Origin: DATAYF01 sp036272735
GTDB lineage: Bacteria > Chloroflexota > Ktedonobacteria > Ktedonobacterales > Ktedonobacteraceae
Length of the DNA stretch: 6,530 nucleotides
NCBI GenBank assembly: GCA_036272735.1
Contig: DATAYF010000660.1
Location: forward strand, 1-6,530
Reading direction: 5' to 3'
Shown here: in pieces, positions 1-4,377 of the stretch
Layout: each line of letters starts with the position of its first letter
How positions within the stretch are numbered: position 1 is the first letter of the stretch
Program-made: the position numbers and the translations under genes
The notes under the pieces: generated by a model
What the model was told of the DNA's origin: nothing
Database searches by the model: none
The model's input: only the letters and a program-made list of their open reading frames with translations

Positions 1-668
1 CGGCGCATAGGCCGCGTGCTGACTGGTCTCGCTTGCCTATACAGTATGCCAAAGCGATTTTTCGACCCTTCCCAGAGACCTTTCGGCGCGAATCTGAGTT
101 TGCCAGATGGAGCCTCGTCTGGCTGCAACTGGCGTTGCTCATCGCCATTCCTGTCATCATGAGCGCGTTGAGGAGCATCTTTCGCGATTCCTCGGTCGGT
201 GTCAATCCACGTTCGAACGTGCTATTCGCCTTTCTGGGAACCCTGGTGGTTGGTGCGACGGTTGGCGCGTTTATCTTCAAAATCATCCTCATCCCCATCC
301 TGTTCTTTATCGGGTCGGGCATTCAATACGTCACAGCCAGGCTCTTGCGTGGGCATGGTCGTTACCTGGCGCATGGCTATTCGATGCTGCTGTACGAGGT
401 GCCGTTGACCTTTATCGGAGGCATTATCATCACCGGATTCGTCCTGGCCCACTTCTCGACGTTTTTCTTCACGCCGATCATCACGCTGGCGCTCTTCATC
501 TATGGCCTGTTTATCAACGTTTCTGTCGTAATGGGTGTTCACGGGCTTAATCGCAGTAAAGCAATAATCACCGTGCTGGTACCCTACGCCATTGGTTTCC
601 TGGTGGCCTGTGGAGTGCTGGCAACGTTAGCTCACTACATCGTGCAAACATTCCACACGGTACATTAG
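1..668 (+). CDS. Yip1-family integral membrane protein, 5' end outside window
   Basis: The reading frame is open from the first bases to a TAG at 666-668, so the gene starts upstream of the window. The TTG at 33 is not needed as a start, because the frame upstream of it has no stop. At least 211 residues are visible. A short soluble stretch with a 'QYAKAIFRPFPETF' segment and 'ARWSLVWLQLALL' precedes about five hydrophobic segments (counting the TTG codon as residue 1: roughly 27-46, 63-98, 119-139, 145-169 and 178-202). This opening and membrane topology match bacterial Yip1-domain proteins, which are relatives of eukaryotic Yip1 vesicle proteins and have no settled function in bacteria. There is no catalytic motif. 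The next recognisable sequence is a gene remnant, so no operon partner is visible downstream. The family call is fairly firm; the biological role is unknown. Confidence 0.75.
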   Translation, partial: AHRPRADWSRLPIQYAKAIFRPFPETFRRESEFARWSLVWLQLALLIAIPVIMSALRSIFRDSSVGVNPRSNVLFAFLGTLVVGATVGAFIFKIILIPILFFIGSGIQYVTARLLRGHGRYLAHGYSMLLYEVPLTFIGGIIITGFVLAHFSTFFFTPIITLALFIYGLFINVSVVMGVHGLNRSKAIITVLVPYAIGFLVACGVLATLAHYIVQTFHTVH

Positions 669-792
669 CGCGTGGTTTATGCTTGCTGTATACATTAGGT
701 TTGTGTTGTTATGCTCAATTGTAAGCATATTGTAAGTGTATAGCTTCGATGAGAATAAGTTTTGTTTCATCCAATCTATACATTTACAGAAA

Positions 793-939
793 TTATCTCG
801 GTTTCCCGATAATCCTATATTTTGTCCACCAGAAGGTCAATGCGAGCAGGATGGCGGACATGAGCACGTAGATGCCACTCTCGATTTCCTGGAAGAGCCA
901 GAAGCGATTTGCAGGCTGGAACACGTATTTGTCCTGAAA
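793..939 (-). pseudogene. C-terminal remnant of a probable ABC-2 type transporter permease
   Basis: On the minus strand, about 48 residues ending at a stop at 793-795 read like the last extracytoplasmic loop and final membrane helix of a permease. The loop is 'YVFQPANRFWLFQEIESG', the helix is 'IYVLMSAILLALTFWW', and a basic tail 'TKYRII' follows. A QP..RFW.FQ..E segment before a last helix with a basic end is typical of ABC-2 export permeases. That is recalled family knowledge, not a search result. Upstream of about 939 the frame loses this character ('MQVDIHIWPFEQCTASH') because it becomes the antisense of the GrpB remnant. No start codon, ribosome binding site or ATP-binding partner gene is present, so this is a fragment and not a gene. 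A chance frame is possible, but the helix with its basic end makes that less likely. Confidence 0.5.
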
Positions 940-954
940 ACCGTGGCTGGCTGT

Positions 955-1209
955 GCACTGTTCAAAGGGCCAGATGTGGATATCAACCTGCATGTCTTCT
1001 CACCAGGTAGCCCGGAGATAGAGCGCATGCTGTTCTTCCGCAACTGGCTGCGCAATAATGTATCTGATCGCCATCTGTACGAGCAGACCAAGCGGGAACT
1101 GGCTCGCAAGGATTGGAAGTACACCCAAAACTACGCTGATGCGAAGACTGTGGTGGTCGAGGAGATTCTCGTGCGAGCGCATGAGGATGCTTCCAGGGGA
1201 GGTGCGTGA
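955..1209 (+). pseudogene. GrpB/UPF0157 family protein, 5'-truncated remnant
   Basis: The frame from about 955 to the TGA at 1207-1209 gives the C-terminal half of a GrpB-family protein (nucleotidyltransferase-like fold). Diagnostic segments are 'LFKGPDVDINLHVFSPGSPE', 'IERMLFFRNWLRNN', 'LYEQTKRELARKDW' and 'YADAKTVVVEEILVRA'. The family's N-terminal half, with its G-S-T-S-V-P-G-L nucleotidyltransferase motif and the first acidic residues, is missing. The frame stays open back to a GTG at 736, directly after a TAA, which would give 157 residues. However, the first 70 or so show no GrpB character and overlap the antisense of the permease remnant. I therefore call it a broken gene. The intact C-terminal frame suggests a recent break or a frame kept open by chance. 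A short hybrid protein started at 736 cannot be excluded. Confidence 0.75.
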
Positions 1210-1268
1210 GGCTGGTCCACACATAGGTGCCTTCCGGTAATAATGTGACTAGCCATACTTCAGCGAGA

Positions 1269-1293
1269 CGCCTAAACAAGGCGATTGTTTTTG
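1269..1293 (+). terminator. weak intrinsic terminator candidate after the GrpB remnant
   Basis: A 5-bp stem, CGCCT (1269-1273) with AGGCG (1279-1283) around loop AAACA, is followed by ATTGTTTTTG. The position, 60 bases after the GrpB stop, and the T-rich tail fit a rho-independent terminator for that gene, but the stem is short. Confidence 0.4.
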
Positions 1294-1343
1294 ATTATTT
1301 GGTCAGCTTATTTGCGGAAAAGCCCATAGAATGTTGCGCGTAC

Positions 1344-1604
1344 TCATGTGTTGGGAGTGGTCGCGCGCTCAAGGTGTATGAGGTGGGCGAGTGCCTGTTG
1401 TGCGTTGTGTCCACACATCTCTTGTGATGGTCGGAGTGCGTTGCATACTGACGGGCGTTCGGGTTTGCCAAAAAGTTTGCAGCGATTCGTGTCGCTAAGC
1501 TGGATGCAACGCACGCCTGCTGGTTTGCCATTGGGCATACCAGGGATGGGGGATGAGATCGAAGGGGCGATACAGCAGGCTCCGCAGCCCACACGACATT
1601 CCAT
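1344..1604 (-). CDS. YkgJ/UPF0153 family cysteine-cluster protein (YeiW-like)
   Basis: This gene encodes an 86-residue soluble protein with eight cysteines at residues 3, 7, 10, 11, 33, 42, 54 and 64. It begins MECRVGCGACC and continues 'APSISSPIPGMPNGKPAGV', then 'RCKLFGKPERPSVC' and 'PSQEMCG'. This is the CxxCxxCC-type pattern of the YkgJ/UPF0153 family, thought to bind zinc or an iron-sulfur cluster, with no settled function. The length is typical of the short subgroup that E. coli YeiW belongs to. I chose the ATG at 1604-1602 because homologous sequence starts at that Met and a purine-rich AAGAAAGGGAAAG (1626-1614) lies 9 bases upstream. The same frame extends to 1793, but that extension looks unrelated. 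The gene stands alone; both neighbours are on the opposite strand. Family assignment is strong. Confidence 0.9.
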   Translation of the reverse strand: MECRVGCGACCIAPSISSPIPGMPNGKPAGVRCIQLSDTNRCKLFGKPERPSVCNALRPSQEMCGHNAQQALAHLIHLERATTPNT

Positions 1605-1648
1605 GATGTTTTGCTTTCCCTTTCTTGCGACTGCCTTTGCAAAGCATT

Positions 1649-1675
1649 GCATAACTGCGTGCCAATCTGTTATGC
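1649..1675. promoter_or_regulatory. 7-bp inverted repeat upstream of the cysteine-cluster gene
   Basis: GCATAAC (1649-1655) and GTTATGC (1669-1675) form a perfect inverted repeat with a 13-base spacer. It begins 45 bases upstream of the start codon at 1604, where an operator or leader hairpin could sit. No clear -35/-10 pair accompanies it, so a role is only a possibility. Confidence 0.25.
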
Positions 1676-1903
1676 TTAATTTTACAATAATCTCTGTCCC
1701 ACTATTTGGAGTATTGCTGGCATGTTTGCCCATTATTGACGCCGAGCTTCTCTTTACAACCGTTATAGCAGCTCGCAGATCATTTGTCCCCATGCAAATG
1801 GTCTCGTGTCTTGTCGGTTTACGTTCTCAGAGTGTATTTTACTTCTCCATCAATATGCCTGCGGTTCGCTCTCTGTTCGTGCCCCACCCTTTTGCCACTG
1901 CAT
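1676..1903. other. intergenic stretch with no recognisable gene
   Basis: Frames cross this stretch on both strands, but none shows a start with a ribosome binding site, a family resemblance or a membrane pattern. It lies between the divergent starts of the cysteine-cluster gene and the phosphotransferase and should hold at least the promoter of the former. I could not identify that promoter with confidence. Confidence 0.4.
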
Positions 1904-1949
1904 AAAAAGCGAGGTTGCAAGGGGCAGCAGCCCCTTGACTGAGGTCTGG
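1904..1949. repeat. 46-bp direct repeat, copy 1, with internal perfect hairpin
   Basis: The copy runs from AAAAAGCGAGGTTGC through to TGAGGTCTGG and matches copy 2 at 45 of 46 positions. Inside it, CAAGGGGC (1918-1925), loop AGCA and GCCCCTTG (1930-1937) form a perfect 8-bp stem. It looks like a REP/MITE-like intergenic element. No terminal target duplication or coding potential is seen. Confidence 0.8.
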
Positions 1950-1976
1950 AACGGTACCTTGTATTCCCGCTACTAG

Positions 1977-2022
1977 AAAAAGCGAGGTTGCAAGGGGCAG
2001 CAGGCCCTTGACTGAGGTCTGG
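1977..2022. repeat. 46-bp direct repeat, copy 2, hairpin with one mismatch
   Basis: This is the second copy, 73 bases downstream of the first and separated from it by 27 unrelated bases. The single difference is G at 2004 where copy 1 has C at 1931. It creates a G-G mismatch in the otherwise identical 8-bp stem (1991-1998 with 2003-2010). After this copy, GTGCCCCA (2027-2034) and CACCCTTTT (2041-2049) echo the GTGCCCCACCCTTTT that precedes copy 1 at 1879-1893, so the repeating unit is probably larger than 46 bp. Confidence 0.8.
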
Positions 2023-2050
2023 TGCTGTGCCCCAGCCTTCCACCCTTTTC

Positions 2051-2067
2051 TGCCGCCGCAGGCGGCA
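2051..2067. repeat. GC-rich hairpin upstream of the phosphotransferase
   Basis: TGCCGCC (2051-2057) and GGCGGCA (2061-2067) form a perfect 7-bp stem around GCA. It follows the repeat pair directly and ends 4 bases before a TATAAA (2071-2076) that could be the -10 element of the next gene. No good -35 accompanies it. The hairpin may be part of the repeat cluster, a terminator-like insulator or a regulatory site; none of these is proven. Confidence 0.5.
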
Positions 2068-2108
2068 ACCTATAAACTTACCATTTCACGAACGGAGGAT
2101 TACCCTAC

Positions 2109-3032
2109 ATGTTTGTTGTTCCTGACAGTTTTGTACAAGGATGCTTGCGAAATTATGGTGCAGACGCTGAGATCGAAGAATGGCTTGGGCGTTTGCCCGA
2201 TATTCTTGAATATTGCCAGCAGCATTGGAACATCACCATACAGCCACCTTTCGCGAACCTCTCGTTCCACTACGTGGTGCCCGCGCTACAAGCTGATAGG
2301 ACGCCCGTGGTGCTCAAAGTACACGCGCCAACTGGCGAGTTCGAGCACGAATCGACCGCGATCAAGCTATTTGCTGGTCATGGCATGGTGCGTTTGTTGG
2401 ATTGCGATGCAGATCACCAGGTAATGTTGCTTGAACGTCTGCAACCGGGGAGATTACTCAAAGATATCCAGGACGATGAGAAGGCGACCTCGTATGCCGC
2501 AGGGGTCATGCGCCGTTTGTGGCGTCCCGCACCAGTGCAACATCCCTTTCCCACGGTGCAAGATTGGGGCAAGGGTTTCGAACGTTTGCGTACGCACTAC
2601 AATGGTGGCTGTGGACCCTTCCCGCCCCGGCTGCTGGACAAGGCGGAGACGCTCTTTGCCGAACTGAGTGCATCGATGGCCGAGCCTGTATTGCTGCATG
2701 GCGACCTGCACCACGAAAACATCTTGTCGGCCGAACGCCAGCCGTGGCTAGCCATTGATCCCAAAGGCCTGATCGGCGAACCGGCATATGAGACGGGCGA
2801 CCTGCTACGTAACCAGTTGCCCAAAGAGCACTTACGCTCGGCACAGACGCTGCGTATGCTACGACGCAGGATCGATCAATTGGCAGAAGAGCTAACATTG
2901 GATCGTCAGCGTGTACGCGATTGGGGTATCGCGCAAGCAGTGCTCGCGGTCTGGTGGGGCATTGAGGATTCGGACCACGTCTGGGCAGAGGCGCTAGCAT
3001 GCGCGGAAATGCTGGCAACGATCAAAGTATAA
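2109..3032 (+). CDS. aminoglycoside/hydroxyurea antibiotic resistance kinase-like phosphotransferase
   Basis: This 307-residue protein has the kinase-like fold of the APH(6)/StrB and hydroxyurea phosphotransferase family. Such enzymes transfer phosphate from ATP to a hydroxyl of a small molecule such as streptomycin. Visible landmarks are the ATP-site lysine in 'TPVVLKVHAP' (K70), the catalytic loop HGDLHHENIL (197-206, with catalytic D199 and metal-binding N204), and 'AIDPKGLIGEPAYETGDLL' (D217 as the second metal-binding aspartate). The IDPKG form is characteristic of this family, in contrast to the DxD of choline kinases. All key residues are present and the length is normal, so it should be active. 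The start is the ATG at 2109, with GGAGG (2094-2098) 10 bases upstream. The gene is single, convergent with doxX, and ends 14 bases before a long stem-loop. The substrate cannot be read from sequence; it may be an environmental metabolite and need not give clinical-type resistance. Confidence 0.88.
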   Translation: MFVVPDSFVQGCLRNYGADAEIEEWLGRLPDILEYCQQHWNITIQPPFANLSFHYVVPALQADRTPVVLKVHAPTGEFEHESTAIKLFAGHGMVRLLDCDADHQVMLLERLQPGRLLKDIQDDEKATSYAAGVMRRLWRPAPVQHPFPTVQDWGKGFERLRTHYNGGCGPFPPRLLDKAETLFAELSASMAEPVLLHGDLHHENILSAERQPWLAIDPKGLIGEPAYETGDLLRNQLPKEHLRSAQTLRMLRRRIDQLAEELTLDRQRVRDWGIAQAVLAVWWGIEDSDHVWAEALACAEMLATIKV

Positions 3033-3046
3033 TGCGTGTCCGCCGT

Positions 3047-3112
3047 ACCTTACCGATCAACTTGCCCCGAAGCCGTAACGGTGCAGCTTCGGGGCAAGTT
3101 GATCGGTAAGGT
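3047..3112. terminator. 27-bp perfect stem-loop between convergent genes
   Basis: The arms at 3047-3073 and 3086-3112 are exact reverse complements over 27 bp around a 12-base loop. The element lies between the stops of the phosphotransferase (3032) and doxX (3137), where a bidirectional terminator is expected. It has no run of T on either side and is much longer than ordinary intrinsic terminators, so it may act by another route such as 3'-end protection or processing. Confidence 0.6.
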
Positions 3113-3136
3113 GCAGCGAGAATGCGTTGCACCAGG

Positions 3137-3511
3137 TTATGCAATTGGCACAAAGGCGAAACGTCCGATTACGATGAAGAGCGCCAGCAGCAGCAAGACA
3201 AGAGGGGCTCCCAGGGTGGATGTCTCCTTGAGTCGAATATGGACGATAGCGGCTCCGATCATTGTTAGTACCAGGCCAATCGCGGCAACAGGTGTCAGCC
3301 AGGGTAGGATGCGTGTCGCCGCCGGTAAAATAAGCCCGATAGCGCCAAGTATCTCTAACACTCCCACCAGCTTTACAACGCCAGCAGAGGTGTGGGTAAC
3401 CCAGCTCATATTTGCTTTCAGTTTATCAACCGATTGTGTCGCTTTGAGGCCACCAGCCCCCAGAAATGCCAGTGCTAACAAAATTTGTACAATCCAGAGT
3501 GCGATGTTCAT
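3137..3511 (-). CDS. DoxX family membrane protein
   Basis: This is a 124-residue protein that is almost entirely membrane-embedded, with four predicted helices at about residues 3-22, 44-63, 70-92 and 101-118. The opening 'WIVQILLALAFLGAGGLK', the central 'VVKLVGVLEILGAIGLILP' and the 'HIRLKE' loop are typical of the DoxX/DoxX-like family. These small inner-membrane proteins often sit beside thiol or quinone stress regulators, and their biochemical role is poorly defined. The start is the ATG at 3511-3509, with AAGGAG (3524-3519) 7 bases upstream. The longer open frame to 3595 adds residues without family character. The gene is divergent from an HxlR regulator, whose protein probably controls it. 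A strong minus-strand promoter is visible at 3652-3624, giving a leader of about 105 bases. Confidence 0.88.
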   Translation of the reverse strand: MNIALWIVQILLALAFLGAGGLKATQSVDKLKANMSWVTHTSAGVVKLVGVLEILGAIGLILPAATRILPWLTPVAAIGLVLTMIGAAIVHIRLKETSTLGAPLVLLLLALFIVIGRFAFVPIA

Positions 3512-3586
3512 CGTTCTTCTCCTTATGACGCGACAAGCGTGCCATGGTTGGTAGTGATAATGACTTGCCAGGAAACAGGCTTTTAA

Positions 3587-3623
3587 TATTTCCATCTATA
3601 CCATTGTTTCCTTTGTGGAAATA
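3587..3623. promoter_or_regulatory. candidate operator: inverted repeat at the doxX transcription start
   Basis: TATTTCCA (3587-3594) and TGGAAATA (3616-3623) form a perfect 8-bp inverted repeat separated by 21 bases. It lies immediately downstream of the doxX -10 hexamer, covering the expected transcription start. A repressor bound here would block doxX. HxlR is the obvious candidate, but the wide spacing is unusual, so this is inferred from position. Confidence 0.4.
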
Positions 3624-3652
3624 ATATTACCTGAGGAAGTTACTTTCGTCAA
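3624..3652 (-). promoter_or_regulatory. sigma-70-type promoter for doxX
   Basis: Read on the minus strand, TTGACG (3652-3647) and TAATAT (3629-3624) are separated by exactly 17 bases. Each differs from the consensus hexamer by one or two bases. It points toward doxX, with a transcription start expected near 3617. Confidence 0.65.
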
Positions 3653-3662
3653 TAGCAATTTA

Positions 3663-3671
3663 TGGTATACT
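3663..3671 (+). promoter_or_regulatory. extended -10 promoter for the HxlR gene, possibly leaderless
   Basis: TGGTATACT at 3663-3671 is an extended -10 element (TG, one base, then TATACT). Transcription would start about 7 bases later, at or very near the ATG at 3678. No Shine-Dalgarno sequence precedes that ATG, which fits a leaderless message. The -35 region would overlap the -35 of the doxX promoter on the other strand. Confidence 0.5.
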
Positions 3672-3677
3672 ATCGCT

Positions 3678-4067
3678 ATGAGTAAAAGAAACCAGCTCTC
3701 TATGGGTAAAGAGGAAGAAACCTGTACACAACAATCTATGGACCGCGCCATAAGCCTGATCGGTGATAGGTGGACGCTTGCGATTGTGTACAATCTTTTA
3801 AGCGGCCCCAGGCGTTTTGGTGAGTTATTGACCATGGGCAACGTCAGTCCCAAAACGGTTTCACAACGCCTCAAAATGCTTGAGGAGATTGGTTTCGTAG
3901 AGCGGCATGCATTTATGGAGATTCCGCCGCGTGTGGAGTATCATCTTACGGAGAATGGTCAGGCCCTCGTCGACATTTTGAATGCTATCAGAGAATTTGG
4001 TGAACGTTACCTTGCGGACAACGAAGCGAACTCTACTGCTCCGCTTTCTCCTCCATCTTGCCATTGA
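3678..4067 (+). CDS. HxlR-type winged-helix transcriptional regulator
   Basis: This 129-residue regulator carries the HxlR (MarR-like) winged-helix domain over about residues 20-112. It includes 'AISLIGDRWTLAIVYNLLSG' (23-42), 'RRFGEL' (45-50), the recognition helix 'SPKTVSQRLKMLEE' (57-70) and the wing 'IPPRVEYHLTENG' (82-94). C16 sits just before the domain, at the position of the redox-sensing cysteine in YodB/HypR/QorR-like members; a second cysteine lies at 128. This suggests, without proving, sensing of quinones, aldehydes or oxidants. I chose the ATG at 3678 because conserved character begins soon after and a promoter lies directly upstream. A GTG at 3615 in the same frame would place the promoter inside the gene, and ATG 3702 is a weaker alternative. 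The gene is divergent from doxX, its likely target, and probably also regulates itself. Confidence 0.9.
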   Translation: MSKRNQLSMGKEEETCTQQSMDRAISLIGDRWTLAIVYNLLSGPRRFGELLTMGNVSPKTVSQRLKMLEEIGFVERHAFMEIPPRVEYHLTENGQALVDILNAIREFGERYLADNEANSTAPLSPPSCH

Positions 4068-4377
4068 ATGCAGTGAATACAACGCTCACCTGTGTGCGTC
4101 TGATGCCTTCTTAAATCTCTCATTTCAAAAGAGCAAGGTACGAGAAGTTTTTTACTAATATTGAGCCTATCCGGCAGTGGAGCGAGGTCGTGCAAACAGA
4201 AACCAACTCATAAACACCTGTGTAGCACAGCAAGATAGATAAGGCTACATAGGCACCTCGTGCGATGCCTAGTACCTAACGAAGAGCTATGTGGTAGGCA
4301 ACGGCGAGAACTGGTATAGTATCAGTAAGGTATAGCTGTTGTCGTGTCTATTATTGTAAAGAGTGTGCTATTTTCTG
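4068..4377. other. 310-base intergenic leader region of the MutS-like gene
   Basis: No gene is recognised here. CCTGTGTAGC (4217-4226) can pair with GCTACATAGG (4244-4253) over ten positions, one of them G-U. TAGGCA (4250-4255) can instead pair with TGCCTA (4266-4271). These overlap, so the two stems are alternatives. Whether they act in an RNA leader depends on the start site; the nearest promoter candidate (4312-4320) lies downstream of them. A zinc-finger-like minus-strand frame across 4007-4195 is judged to be chance. Confidence 0.4.
4312..4320 (+). promoter_or_regulatory. extended -10 candidate for the MutS-like gene
   Basis: TGGTATAGT is an extended -10 element 57 bases before the chosen ATG, giving a leader of about 50 bases. 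No good -35 is present. A second AT-rich hexamer, TATTAT (4349-4354), is an alternative. The extended -10 and the bases after it closely resemble the HxlR promoter. Confidence 0.35.

Noticed and set aside
222..542. Highly charged minus-strand frame in the Yip1-family gene
   Set aside because: It is the expected antisense of hydrophobic codons and has no independent start signals.
736..954. N-terminal part of the 157-residue frame as a new protein domain
   Set aside because: The composition is that of antisense to a membrane-protein fragment. The GTG follows a stop codon directly with no ribosome binding site.
1605..1793. N-terminal extension of the cysteine-cluster protein to 1793
   Set aside because: The extra 63 residues have no family match. 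The internal ATG at 1604 aligns with the family start and has a purine-rich ribosome binding region.
1348..1905. 185-residue plus-strand open frame
   Set aside because: It is largely the antisense of the well-supported cysteine-cluster gene, has no family resemblance, and its start lacks a ribosome binding site.
1904..2022. Two repeats with a 27-base spacer resembling a minimal CRISPR array
   Set aside because: There are only two copies, the repeat is 46 bp with its own 8-bp stem, the flanks also recur, and no cas gene is present. A REP-like element explains it better.
2506..3018. 170-residue minus-strand open frame inside the phosphotransferase
   Set aside because: It is a shadow frame. 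The plus-strand gene carries all kinase motifs and a proper start, and the minus product has no domain character.
3512..3595. N-terminal extension of DoxX to 3595
   Set aside because: It would read through the AAGGAG ribosome binding site. The start at 3511 places the first membrane helix at the N-terminus, as in the family.
4007..4195. Minus-strand frame with a zinc-finger-like 'HQTHTGERCIHC' stretch
   Set aside because: A single partial motif in a 62-residue frame overlapping the end of the HxlR gene, with no proper C2H2 spacing, is best read as chance.
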